Below the pieces are notes generated by a model that was not told where the DNA came from, did not search any database, and saw nothing but the letters and a program-made list of their open reading frames with translations. 64,000 nt of DNA from assembly GCA_002917075.1 (NCBI GenBank), contig NTMA01000063.1, positions 174,918 through 238,917 on the forward strand, given 5' to 3'. This DNA comes from Hawksworthiomyces lignivorus. Lineage: Eukaryota > Ascomycota > Sordariomycetes > Ophiostomatales > Ophiostomataceae. Every line of letters starts with the position of its first letter. Position 1 is the stretch's first letter. The position numbers were made by a program, and so were the translations under genes. Positions 1-9,669 of this stretch are shown in pieces.

Positions 1-581
1 GCGGCCGCCGATCCTCAGTCGCCGCCTCCGCCGCTGCCGCGCCACCGTCGCTTTTGGCGCGTCTAGCGCGCCTAGCACTGCTCCTCACCTCGTTTGCCAT
101 CGTCTGGCGCCTCCGCACAGACGCCGGCCCGGCAGACGCTGACGCAGACGCCGACGACGGCCTGGACGCCAACTTCCGCCCCTACACGCGGGCCCTCGAA
201 ACCGCCGCCGTCGGTCTCTGCGCCGTCTCGGCGGCTGCCCTCTTCGGCGAGTCGGTGCGGCGCTGGGGCCTCGCCGTCGTGCTGCGGCAGCGGCAGATAG
301 AGCGGCGTCGGGCAGGCGGGGGTGCCGTCGTTTCCGCGCCGTCTCTGCTGCCGGCTAGCCTGGGACTAGTGCTCGGTCTGGCCGGCCTGGCCCAGGCCGG
401 CTGGATGGCTTGGCGGATGTACGCGGTTCTGGCGGACGGCGGCAGCGCCGGGCCAGAGGACTCAGATCTAGCGCACGCGGCAGAGTCGGCCGCTCTCGCC
501 CGTCCGTGGCAGCTGACCCAGCTGGCGTGGCTGCACGGCACTGTGGCTGCCCACCAAGCGTGGAACATTGTTGCACTATAG
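1..581 (+). CDS. 3' part of a membrane-protein gene, cut by the left window edge
   Basis: An open frame runs in from the edge (first full codon at base 3) to a TAG at 579-581, giving about 192 C-terminal residues. No ATG lies in frame near the edge, so the true start is outside the window. The visible part has three hydrophobic stretches separated by basic or acidic loops: near bases 60-105 (ALLLTSFAIVW), 205-250 (AVGLCAVSAAALF) and 340-420 (LGLVLGLAGLAQAGWMAW). Between the first two is an Asp/Ala-rich run (DADADADD). This looks like the last membrane segments of a polytopic fungal protein. I do not recognise the family. The high GC at third codon positions supports real coding. An intron upstream of base 1 cannot be excluded. 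Confidence 0.6.
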   Translation, partial: GRRSSVAASAAAAPPSLLARLARLALLLTSFAIVWRLRTDAGPADADADADDGLDANFRPYTRALETAAVGLCAVSAAALFGESVRRWGLAVVLRQRQIERRRAGGGAVVSAPSLLPASLGLVLGLAGLAQAGWMAWRMYAVLADGGSAGPEDSDLAHAAESAALARPWQLTQLAWLHGTVAAHQAWNIVAL

Positions 582-2008
582 GGTTTTGGATACAAGAAAG
601 AGGCTGGTGGGTTTGGTGGTTTGGTGCTTGGCTGAGCGCTTCGCACATGCGCATATGACGTCTTGGTACATTTATTTTGTAAATACATTTTCCCCCAATC
701 AAATAGCATAGCGTTTTTGAGGTTGTGTACAATACAAAAGCCTCCAGTAAGGTGGCTGACAGCATTTGCCTTGATTTTCAGTCAGACTTACCATTTCTGA
801 CCGCCAGTTCAACGTCCCACTCTCTATAGCCGTAACTTGCCATTGGCAGCGTTGGCCACCAAGATCACGAAGCCTGCTGCAGCTGTCATCTTACACGTCA
901 TGTCAAGCACAACTCGCGGAAGGGCGTCTTAGCCTTTTTCCGCAGCTTCGGGAAGCGGATTGCTGGAGAGTGCAACTGAGTGTTTGTTACTTGATTCATT
1001 TTGCCCACACGACAATGCCGACAGAACAAGGCATATACAAAATGCCACATGTCCCTTTCGTGGATGCTCTCGACTGACGCGTCCTGGACCTGTTCGGTCG
1101 CCGTAGAGAGGCTGATTGTGAGATCAAAGAAGCAAAGAGGGTGTGTTGGTTTCAGCGTTTTCGCTTTCTCCCATTGGCGGGAAGCTCTTCTTTTTCATGT
1201 TGGCCTAGTGCCTTCGCATCTGAGATCTACGGCACCAAGCCTGACAAGATCTGTTTGGCTGTTCCGAATGCCTGCCACACAGTCGGGACCGAACCCTTTT
1301 TTTTTCGACGTCCTTCACGTGTCCTGCTGTAAATCAAGAAATGGGAACAGGCTTATTCTGATGAACCACGCGCGTCTACCCGGATTCAGAGGTGGAGATG
1401 CTCCGGTTTCACGGAGCACGCGTTCTTATCCATTTTCACTGCCGCCTGCACTGCAGTTCTCGACAGCTTACGAGTCCCATCTGGCCTTGGTACTGCTTTT
1501 CCTCCGATTAGATATTTTCCTTTTTTTTTTTTTTTGGCATTCTCTCCTGTTATTTACTATACCAAGCTGGCCACGCAATCAAAATCTGCGTATTGTATCT
1601 GGCTTTGTCTTGTTTCAGGGAAGTTGTACAGCATCCACCCTCATGGCTAACGTCTCAATGAAGTCTTTCTATAGCCGTACAAGAAAGAAAGGAAATTTTG
1701 AATTCAGGTGTCATAATAAACAATAATTATTATGGTACCAAGATGCGTCATCTGCTGATACCACTCGAGTATTAAAGGCAGAGATCAGGTCTCGTTATTT
1801 TCAATCGGCTTGTGTGGACTATCATCGGCTCTCTAAGAATCTGCGTTCGGGTTAAAGACAGACGAAATATCTAGTTCGAAAACGTTCGTTAGCATTTCCG
1901 TCCAGCTATTTCTTCTCAGATTTGGCTCTCTTGTCTCTCGTTTCTCTCTCCTCATTGGACTAGCACTTGCTCTCCCATTCGGTTCTTCGCATACAAAACC
2001 AAAAAAAA
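582..2008. other. Intergenic spacer, 1.4 kb
   Basis: No gene is supported. The longest open frame here (1001-1726, plus) is rich in Phe, Ser and Leu because of T-rich sequence and has no recognisable domain. The last ~170 bases, from about 1840, are pyrimidine-rich (tctcttgtctctcg-type runs), which is usual for a fungal promoter or leader and fits transcription of the gene starting at 2009. Confidence 0.5.
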
Positions 2009-2464
2009 ATGGCGGGTGCAAACGGCTTCGTTGGTAGCTTCAGCTCAGCATTCGCGAGCTTGACTTCTGCTCACCCGTTGTCTTCTACTATCGCTACCAC
2101 CACCGCAACGGTCACGCCGTCGACATTGTCACTATCACCGACCGCGAGCACCCTGGGAGCTTTTGGCTCCGGCGGATCCTTCTCCACCTTCACTACCGGC
2201 AATCTCGGCACTCTCGGCCATTTTAACAAGACGAAGACGTCGACGACGACGACTGCGGCAGCAGCGTCGGCGGACAGCTCCTCACTTGTTACCACGTCCG
2301 GCCTTAGTGGCAACATATCCAGCCTCACGGCCACCAAGGCCCCGACAGGGACCTCCGCGGCTGCCACCAGCGGACCCTCTACCGGGGCGGGCACGCATGG
2401 CGCTGTAGCTAGCCTTGGAGGCACTCTCCTCGGCCTGTGCATGGCTGTCCTTCTCTTGTTCTAG
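2009..2464 (+). CDS. Ser/Thr-rich small protein with a hydrophobic C-terminus (GPI-anchor-like or tail-anchored)
   Basis: The ATG at 2009 follows an A-run (AAAAAATGGC context) and a pyrimidine-rich leader; the frame is open further upstream but only from a TTG. The 151-residue product is almost entirely Ser, Thr, Ala and Gly, with poly-Thr and poly-Ala runs, and ends in a hydrophobic stretch (SLGGTLLGLCMAVLLLF) with nothing after it. That pattern is typical of fungal GPI-anchored cell-wall or surface proteins, where the C-terminal stretch is the anchor signal and the Ser/Thr region is O-glycosylated. The expected N-terminal signal peptide is weak or absent: the first 25 residues (MAGANGFVGSFSSAFASL...) are only mildly hydrophobic. 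Alternatives are a missed upstream exon carrying the signal peptide, or a tail-anchored protein. Family not recognised. Confidence 0.55.
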   Translation: MAGANGFVGSFSSAFASLTSAHPLSSTIATTTATVTPSTLSLSPTASTLGAFGSGGSFSTFTTGNLGTLGHFNKTKTSTTTTAAAASADSSSLVTTSGLSGNISSLTATKAPTGTSAAATSGPSTGAGTHGAVASLGGTLLGLCMAVLLLF

Positions 2465-3712
2465 GCTTCTAGGTAGGAGGATGTGACGGATTAAGGAGAA
2501 AGAGAATGGTCTACCAGCGCAACGAGAAGCCGAGTAGAAGAAAGTGCACACGAATTGGCCAAAGATGTTTAATTGGGTGGGAGGTGATACACTTGCATCG
2601 TGAGCTGAAATATCGCACATATGTACGGAAGAATCATGCTGTATAACCATGCATTTCCTTTAATCAGACATAGTTCCTGAAATAACATACACATACATGA
2701 AATACAAAGTGGAGCAAGCCAATGTATATCAAAATTCACTGTAAAGGCTTTTATGGGTCACGGAGATTCTTCCACTTGGGTGAAACATGATATGGGCTCG
2801 AGGACCTAGTCGCTTTCTCCACAGAGCATTGTCCACAGCCAGCAGGGATTTACCAAGCTGCTGGTACATGACTGGGGATTGGTCATTCGAAGGCGTGCAG
2901 CGCGTATGCATGATCAAGAAGCAAAGCGATGAGGCTGAATGACTGACAAAATGTGGTGGAGCATGCTGCAATAGAATGGAGACTAGAGCTGCCATGACAG
3001 CAAGCGGATGTTGAGAAGATAATGATGCAAAAAAAAAAAAAATGCCGGTTCAACGAAATGGCCTTCAACAGGAGAGGGTCCCCTTATCTATACGTATATA
3101 GTAGACATTCGACGGACACGCTGATAGGTTTAGTTTCATTGATTCCTTGTTTTTCTTGGTTTGTTGAGAATTGGATCTCGGCATCGAGAAAGCAAGGGCG
3201 CCGAGTTTGCTCTCTGTGTGGTATCGCAAAGGTCGTGTGTGCGAAGGGCCGTTAGCGGCGCTCTGCAGAACTCCATAGAACAGCCCAAGCGGGAAAGCGC
3301 GCCCTGTAAGTGGTCCTCACCGCTCCCTTCTTTCCCTAAACGTCCCGGCTATCGTAGTGCAGGCATTCCCCAGCTTCCCTTTGTTCTGCCGCTAGCGCGA
3401 CATCGGGCTCAGCGGGGCTCCGTAACTTCCCTTCTTGGGCACTAAAGTCAACTTATACTGATATGGCCGTTTTCGATTTAGGGGGAAAGGGAAAGAGAGA
3501 AGATAGAGAAAGAGGCTGGGCTGTGCTGCCAGGCAGCTCCTTATATGAAGGCCTTGTATGTATATAACTGTATAGGCAGGATCTTCGTCTATTGCAGTGG
3601 CTATTTCTCAGAGGAGAACCAAGAAAGAATCAAACAATTGACTACCCGTCTTTCTTCATCTCGCAAAGTTCTTACCTGTTACCTGTTTCTTATAAATCAA
3701 CTTTATTCCAAA
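2465..3712. other. Intergenic spacer, 1.25 kb
   Basis: No gene is supported. It holds the 3' flank of the Ser/Thr-rich gene and the promoter and leader of the gene at 3713. A purine-rich stretch (3480-3515), a TATA-like element (TTATATGAAG near 3541) and a following ~170-base leader precede that start. A short A-run lies at 3029-3041. Confidence 0.4.
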
Positions 3713-4066
3713 ATGTCGGACAAGTCTCAGCCGTGGAAGGCTGCCTGGCCACCGGTTGAAGAGAAGACCACGACTTCGGATTCTTCTGCTGATGGCGTCG
3801 AGTACGGCATCGCCAAAGGCAACGTTGTCGTCGTCGATGGCACCGCCGCCAACGTTAAGCCGGCTGCACCTCTGCGCCAATCAGAAAAAATACAGCCCTG
3901 GAAGGCGAGCTGGACTGCAGCAGCAACAACCTCGAGGGCAGCAGATGAAACAGACACATCCACTGTGGAATATGGTGTCGACAAGGGGAACACGGTCGTG
4001 GTCGATGGAACGGCCGCCAATGTCAAGCCAAGCACCAAGAAGCCGGTCCGGGTCACCAATGCATGA
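3713..4066 (+). CDS. 117-residue protein made of two copies of a ~47-residue module
   Basis: I chose the ATG at 3713 (ccaaaATGTC context). The frame is open upstream to another ATG at 3545, but that stretch looks like leader. The protein is soluble and has no signal peptide or membrane segment. It is an internal tandem duplication. Each module has a QPWKA(A/S)W box (residues 6-12 and 61-67), a variable Thr/Ser/Asp linker, and a conserved VEYG(I/V)xKGN(V/T)VVVDG box running into TAANVKP (29-50 and 85-106). A basic tail (STKKPVRVTNA) closes it. The DNA of the two copies differs mainly at third codon positions while the protein is kept, which points to selection on the protein. I do not recognise the family and assign no function. 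The Trp-boxes and Val-rich boxes may be binding or self-assembly motifs (inference). Confidence 0.7.
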   Translation: MSDKSQPWKAAWPPVEEKTTTSDSSADGVEYGIAKGNVVVVDGTAANVKPAAPLRQSEKIQPWKASWTAAATTSRAADETDTSTVEYGVDKGNTVVVDGTAANVKPSTKKPVRVTNA

Positions 4067-4386
4067 CATCGATGGAGTGGGATGAGAGAGCTAAAGGGAG
4101 TTGGATGGGACAGAGGAAAATTGGCTGATGTCCTATAATTCCTCTATGCTGCCATTTGTGATTTCCGGGTTGCGAGTGCGGCAGAACATGGCAGAAGTGA
4201 ATCGAGAACCAGATAGATTAATAAAAGTCAAAAATTAAGCTTAATATTAATCCCATGCCTTACGCCGCTCAACTTCCACAATGTTCTAAATACGCAAAAA
4301 AATCCTTTCCTGGGCATCATTCCCTTTGGTCCATAACAGGGTATTAATTACGGCGAAAGAGAGACGACAGGGCACAGCTTTGTGTC
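4067..4386. other. Convergent 3' spacer
   Basis: 320 bases between the stops of the repeat protein (plus) and the AsaB-type gene (minus). AT-rich (around 4210-4260), consistent with 3' UTRs and polyadenylation regions of both. No other feature seen. Confidence 0.5.
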
Positions 4387-5361
4387 CTACCACACTACCA
4401 AGATTCGCATCTCGATGCTCTCCCGCCGAAAGTCGGCATCTGTCTTGAGCGGATTGTCGAAGGATGCATGCGGCACGCCTGGCGTGGCGCCTGCCGGCTC
4501 CGCACTATCAGCGTTCTTGAAAATGATGAGCTCATTTGGCATCTGATCCCGCAGGTAGTACCACTTCTGGCGCGCATCGTAATGCACCTGCGTGTTCTCA
4601 AACACCTGGTGCCGGTCCACCACGTCGCCCGTCATAGTGTCTCTGGCAAAGTCCACCGTCCGGGCGTCGCACACCGCCAGCGGCCAGTCCACCAGCGGCC
4701 CCATGAGCGGGTGCCACGCGCTGCCGAGCATGTTAGCAGGCGAGTCTTGGGAGAGGGGAGCCCGGCTGGCGACGTACTTGACGAGCTGCCATCGCCGCGC
4801 GAGAACGGTGTCGGCGTCTGCCCCGTGCGCCTCCCGAATCACCGCCACGCCGCCCTCGTACGAGTGGTCGATATGCGCCCGCGACGCCGGCTGCTGGAAC
4901 GCGTACGGCTCGCCCGTCGACACCGGCCAGGCCGCGTGCCGCCGCCGCACTACATAGTCGATCAGCTCGGCCGACGCCGCGCCGAGGGACTGCCGCACCG
5001 CCTCCAGCACCTGCGGCGCGTGGACGCCCTCTATGCGCTCGGCCCTGCCGTAGTCATCATAGGGAAACGGCGCGTCGCCGTCGCCGCCCACGCTCACAAC
5101 GCCAAATCCGCACTCGTCGTAGCGAAGGTCGCTGCGGCCGCGCAGGTCGTGGAACACCAGAGGGTGCTCGACACGCTCAATGTTCGTCTGCGCTACGCCA
5201 GACTCCGGCTCTGGTGCGTACCGCAGCGTGTACGGCTTCTCGGTCTCATATTTGGGATCGCGGGCCAGAAAGTGCATGCGACCCCGGACAGCGGTACCTT
5301 TGTCCGCGGCCTTGTCTGCCGGGCTTATCACCGGCGGAACTGGGACGACATCTATAGCCAT
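4387..5361 (-). CDS. AsaB/CmcJ/GA4-desaturase-type oxidoreductase (putative Fe(II)/2-oxoglutarate dioxygenase)
   Basis: Single exon, 324 residues, ATG at 5361-5359. The sequence matches the fungal AsaB / CmcJ-like family, named for aspergillic-acid AsaB and the cephamycin 7-alpha-methoxylase partner, whose characterised members hydroxylate or desaturate small metabolites. Landmarks: YTLRYAPEPE near the N-terminus; RAHIDHSYEG (161-170), supplying a candidate metal-binding His163-x-Asp165; VHYDARQKWYYLRDQ (about 259-273) followed by LIIFKNADS; and GVPHASFDNP, supplying the third metal ligand His298. A C-terminal Arg (312, 313 or 319) could bind 2-oxoglutarate. Length is normal for the family and nothing is missing. 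No synthetase, polyketide synthase or other pathway gene lies next to it, so the substrate cannot be inferred. Family assignment is firm; the reaction is inferred. Confidence 0.85.
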   Translation of the reverse strand: MAIDVVPVPPVISPADKAADKGTAVRGRMHFLARDPKYETEKPYTLRYAPEPESGVAQTNIERVEHPLVFHDLRGRSDLRYDECGFGVVSVGGDGDAPFPYDDYGRAERIEGVHAPQVLEAVRQSLGAASAELIDYVVRRRHAAWPVSTGEPYAFQQPASRAHIDHSYEGGVAVIREAHGADADTVLARRWQLVKYVASRAPLSQDSPANMLGSAWHPLMGPLVDWPLAVCDARTVDFARDTMTGDVVDRHQVFENTQVHYDARQKWYYLRDQMPNELIIFKNADSAEPAGATPGVPHASFDNPLKTDADFRRESIEMRILVVW

Positions 5362-5837
5362 GTTTTCTCCGTCTCTTCGCCTTTTTTTTTTTTTAACCTC
5401 TTCTCCTATTTTTCTCCATCTTCCATCCCCCCCGCCTTTTGCTGTAAGTTGCCCAGCGCATGTATCTTTTAGAGGCCATGTTATGACATCTTGCCATTGG
5501 TGGTGAGTGGTCGTTATCGCTATGACATGAGTCGCCAGTTGTGTACCGGCCGTGCATTGCAGTATCTAGCGGCTCAACAGTCGGTCAGGCAATTCTGAGG
5601 CTCCGCCACAACGCCAACACTCACCGATCACTGCGGTATCGGCTCTCGTCTCAGCCTGCTCGATTTGTCCAGCTGATCCTTCCAAGTTATCAGGCGAATT
5701 ACTTTGAGAAGGAAGCAAGGGAGGGAAGAGGAGGAGGGTAGATTGCGACTTCCCTCCTCTTTCCCTCTTTCCCTCTTCTGTCTCTGTCTCGCTTTTCTCA
5801 ACTTGCCTTGTAAGGGAATTTGCACCTTCCGTCTTCC
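5362..5837. other. Spacer between the AsaB-type gene and the 5S rRNA gene
   Basis: Holds the leader and promoter of the minus-strand oxygenase (A-rich on its sense strand, from the T-run at 5382-5394) and the 5' flank of the 5S gene. A purine tract (about 5705-5740) abuts a pyrimidine tract (5750-5800). No gene seen. Confidence 0.4.
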
Positions 5838-5954
5838 ACGTACGGCCATAGATACTGGAAAGCACGGGATCCCGTCCGCTCTCCCCTAGTTAAACCAGTA
5901 ATCGGCGGATTAGTAGTTGGGTCGGTGACGACCAGCGAATACCCGCTGCTGTAC

Positions 5955-5956
<2 letters not shown>
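5838..5956 (+). rRNA. 5S ribosomal RNA (dispersed, divergent variant)
   Basis: A 119-base segment has the full fungal 5S organisation. Helix I is formed by ACGTACGGC (5838-5846) and GCTGTACGT (5948-5956), paired throughout with one G-U. The conserved CCCGTCCGCTC element lies at 5871-5881. The hallmark 3' half (TTAGTAGTTGGGT, then GGTGACGACCAGCGAAT) covers about 5910-5940. Helix II pairs GATACTGG (5850-5857) with CCAGTAATC (5895-5903), leaving one bulged base as in known 5S RNAs. Compared with the Neurospora/Aspergillus type as I remember it, helix II and the helix-V region differ by paired (compensatory) substitutions, so the fold is kept. Single 5S genes scattered among protein genes are normal in filamentous ascomycetes; RNA polymerase III transcribes them from internal promoters. 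It could be an expressed variant or an old divergent copy; intact pairing argues for function. Confidence 0.9.

Positions 5957-5990
<34 letters not shown>
5956..5990 (+). terminator. 35-T run: RNA polymerase III terminator of the 5S gene
   Basis: An uninterrupted run of 35 T starts at the last base of the 5S rRNA and continues as ctttttcttt to 6000. Four or more T on the sense strand terminate polymerase III, so this is far longer than required. The excess length is probably slippage expansion and may be unstable between isolates or in the assembly. Confidence 0.85.
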
Positions 5991-6391
5991 CTTTTTCTTT
6001 GAGGCGAGTTTCCGACATTTACGTTATCTTCTTTTCTTTTTTACGTGTACCATTTTCTCTTTTTCCGAGAATTTCTATTTTTGTTGGGAGTTGTCGCTGT
6101 GTCCTGTGCTGTACCATATAATCCTTTTCCAAAAGAGGAAATGTCGTTGAAATATGAAGTTTATTGAAAACGCTCTTTCCCAACCCGTGATAATATAATA
6201 CAGTCTCAATTTCCGAATTTGGTGGCAGCAGTGCGTTTCCCAAAATATTAAATGCATGTGATGTGTGCAAAATATAGTCACGACGCTATCTTTCCTCTTT
6301 CCAAGTTCCAAATGCCAAGGGTGTAAACGAATCCAAAAGTACCTGTACGCCGTCCCAGCCACTGCTGGCCAAATTGTTGTGCTCTAAACCT
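5991..6391. other. Spacer downstream of 5S, 3' flank of the DUF7580 gene
   Basis: AT-rich, no gene supported. It contains the region where the minus-strand DUF7580 transcript should end. Confidence 0.4.
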
Positions 6392-8179
6392 TTAATAGCT
6401 CGAGATCTGCGCGGCACCCCAGTTGAACGAGTGATGTCTCTTCAGCGGCTCGACAACAAACCGCTCTAGGTCGACTTCAAACCTGCTAGAGTCAGACTTC
6501 AACGTCTGCGGTCCCACGTCGGTCAACACACGACACCGCAGGCATGCTTCGACAGCCCGCTGGTATTCTACGCCGATCTCTTCTTCGATTTCGTTGCTGT
6601 TGAGAATGTCAACGGCTGTGTAGTAGTCGGCTCTGTCAACGTCATGCGGCCACGTCTCCTCCTCGTTGTCGCTGCTAGTATCGAGCCGGATGTCTGAGAG
6701 GCGCTTCCCTAGGGCGAGCTCGATCAGAGCAAAGCCGAGCCGGACAAGCATAGGATCCAGGTTCCTGGATCTACTCCAGAATTTGGATGGCGCCGGGGGT
6801 GACGACGTGAGGCTGTGCCGGGGTAGATCCATGGGCCAGAACCGCTGCGTAATCACGAGATTGTACGATGAACCGTTTTGTGTCACAGAGAAATTCCGCC
6901 ACGTCCATGTTTTCTCGATCCACGCGGTTGGGTGAAACTGAAGGATTGTCGATGCGAGGTTCATTGCCAGTTCCACGCGCACTCGCCGCGGCTTGCCCTC
7001 TGTCCCACAGGACGCCAACCACTCTTCCATGGAGACAATGTTCATCGACGTGTGCTGCCGTGGCGCGCGCACTGTGTATCGCTTGGCATCGTCTCCGAGC
7101 ACACCTTGTAACTCTGATGTGTCTAGTGAGTTTGGAGGCGACTCCTTTACCATGTGGATCCACTGACAAAGATCGTCAATCTGCGTGAAATTCTGAACAC
7201 TATGACTCTCGCTGTATTTGACCAGAAGTGCTGCGTGTTCGCATGGCATGGTAGACAAACTGCCTTGCCTTGTTCGAGACCATGTCGACCTAATCCAATC
7301 ACTTTTTGCTGCGTTAAAAAAAATAGCCACATATCTAATAACTGGTGTGCAGTCTACTCACCTCATAATATCGTCTTCATCATCTGCATCACCATATGCA
7401 GTGGCGTCGCTCTCCATCGTACCAGACCGGTCTCGAAGGTGAAAATGGGACATGGCTCGCGCCAAGTCTACATATGGGAACATAACCATTGTGTCCGTGA
7501 CGGATAGATTGGCCTCATGGCCAGATGCGCAGCGGCAACGAAAACTCTTACAGAGGACATCGTGGAAGCCACTGTAAAATTGAGCATCAACTCGCTTCTG
7601 GCGCTCCTCTTGCGAAGTGCTCCTCTGGTGCGTTGGGTCATGCGTTCGTCTCGCATCAGCGTACACCGTATTTGAGCACGTTTTCAGGAACCTCCTAAAC
7701 GCTTCGTTGTGAAATGCCAGACTATCGACACTCTTCTTGATCTCATCTTTCTTTAAAACGAGCTTCACATCTTTGAGCGTTGGCCGAGATTGAGGTTTTG
7801 TTGCCGAGTCCGCTCGTGGCTCGCCTAGTGTTTTCCGGAGGCTTGTCACAAGCCTCAGTATTTCGTTAATTTCATGCTCGATCATATCATACCTCTCTTT
7901 GCCCAATCTGCTGACCAGCCGCTTGTTGAAGTCCTTGTCTTTCCAAATGCTCTCAAAGGTCTTATCACCATTGATCAGTCCCAGGCGATCCCTTGCGGAC
8001 AGTTCTTCATCCCCTTGCAGAAGTTTGATCACCTCTTCCTTGAAAATGGCATGCTGCACCTTGATTGTCATGGCCCATCTTGATGCCGATCCATCTTTGG
8101 AAGAGCCATAAACGTCTTTCACTGCACAAATGCCTTGCCATACTGTGAGCGCTAACCCGATCACTTCCATTCCCGACAT
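6392..8179 (-). CDS. DUF7580-domain protein, two exons (non-self-recognition-associated family)
   Basis: Exons 8179-7362 and 7289-6392 encode 571 residues. Exon 1 ends in ATGAG|GTGAGT, a strong donor. The acceptor chosen is ATTAG at 7291-7290 (72-base intron); a second in-phase acceptor (GGCAG at 7261-7260) would give a 102-base intron and drop ten residues. The ATG at 8179 begins MSGMEVIGLALTVWQG, the characteristic helical start of fungal DUF7580 proteins, and is preferred over upstream in-frame codons that lie in leader sequence. The N-terminal half is helical (about 1-215). The C-terminal half has the family's signature region (RRVRVELAMNLASTILQFH, then WIEKTWTWRNFSV) and an acidic (DNEEE) stretch. 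These proteins are abundant in Pezizomycotina, vary in number and are often found near NLR or HET genes. Biochemical function is unknown. It is divergent from the NLR at 9670, which suggests a shared function (inference). Confidence 0.8.
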
Positions 8180-9669
8180 TTTGAACAGAAATATTTGACC
8201 GCTTAGCGAGATATTCTGCCTTTGATTGGAATGGGAAGCGAGATGGCAGCAGCAAATGTTGCCAAATGGAAATAAAGTATGTACGGAAAGGAAAAAGGTC
8301 GAGAGTCGAGATGGAGGCGGCAACACTTGTTTCGACTGGTGCTTGGGAAATCTTAACACTTAACCAAGCCTCGCTTCTTTTTGTCAGTCATCAAAATTAC
8401 GGCAGCGTATGACAACGAAGCACCAAATAAACGTCTAACAAATAAAGGTGTGCAATCTTTATGGCGCCAGAGCGACGCTAGAAAGAAAGGAGAGCCAAAG
8501 GGGAAGGTGAGTTGGCACAGATGGAAGAGCTGTCTCTGCTTCTCAAGTGCCGGGAACCTTGACCGACGACGTCAGGCAACAGACCTACTCTGCCACACCC
8601 GAGAGAGACGAGCAATATTACAAATGCGGAATCTTGTCACAGCCTCGTGCTCAGATTGCCTGGTTTGCATTTGCCCGACATAGGACACGAGCTGTTTATA
8701 CTGAATCGCACGTACTGATACGCCAGGCTCGGCTTTTGGCTGGTCCGTTTTTCTTGTGGGTGACACACTCCGGGCAACCTGTTCTCAAACTTTATTTGCT
8801 TATGCCTTCTCGTCTCAAAGATACATTGCTGATAGAGGATCAGGGTGGGATGCTTCCGTTCTCCCCGCCTCACATTTTTGTTGAAATGAACGGTTTGGTC
8901 TTATACCGCAACTGGCCGACTACCTATTAAAATGCAGCTAAAAGGCTCTTGCTGATCGGTTTTGGGCTCCGACCTAAGAAAGGACAGCAGCCTACCTCTA
9001 GCTTTCCTCCAGCGTACTCCGTACCCCCCCTTTCTGTTCCCTCCATGCCAAGAGCATAGTGTCTCGGAAACGACGAGGAGCTAGATAATAAGGCTGACTC
9101 GATTCTAGCTGCGGAGAAACGACGCACCCTTTGTGCAAGGCGCACCACCAAGATGTGCAATTCCTTGTTTTTGGGCGCTGTTCACGCCCGAAATAGGGAG
9201 GTCTAATCTCCTAGCTCATTATTGGAGCTCTTCACCCTAAATTGCTATCAGTACTCTCAGAGTGCGGCTGTGCTTAAGGCATCTACAAACGATTTCTCAT
9301 CTCTTAAGAAGAATCATATGTAATCTCTAATTGGCTGCGACGTAAGAAACCAAGCCTTGTCGACAGAAAATTACACATTTCTATATGCAATTAAGTCTCA
9401 AAAGGTTTCCGGACTCCCGGAGACTACCGACTGCCTCTAATATTTTGAATCCAATGTAGAGATCTATTCTTCATTTGTTCGCTGACGGTGGTGTTCCCAA
9501 CTTTTTGTACACAATAGGAAAATCTTACAATCTCACCAGGTGAAGAATATCTTGTGCCTAAGATCACGTCGTATAGTGCGTGTAGCTATTTGTATTTGTA
9601 TTTGGCTTGCTATTTCCGTTCAAGACAGGAAACGATCTGAGAGCCTCTTTCATCTGAATCAGCACTGCG
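8180..9669. other. 1.5-kb intergenic region between the divergent DUF7580 and NLR genes
   Basis: Must hold the promoters of both genes. It is less GC-rich than the coding DNA, especially 9180-9660. No convincing gene, repeat or RNA was found. A frame at 8547-8930 (plus) has no domain and looks like chance. Confidence 0.45.

Noticed and set aside
4468..5472. 334-codon plus-strand frame opposite the AsaB-type gene
   Set aside because: Antisense shadow; the minus frame carries the family motifs and the expected length.
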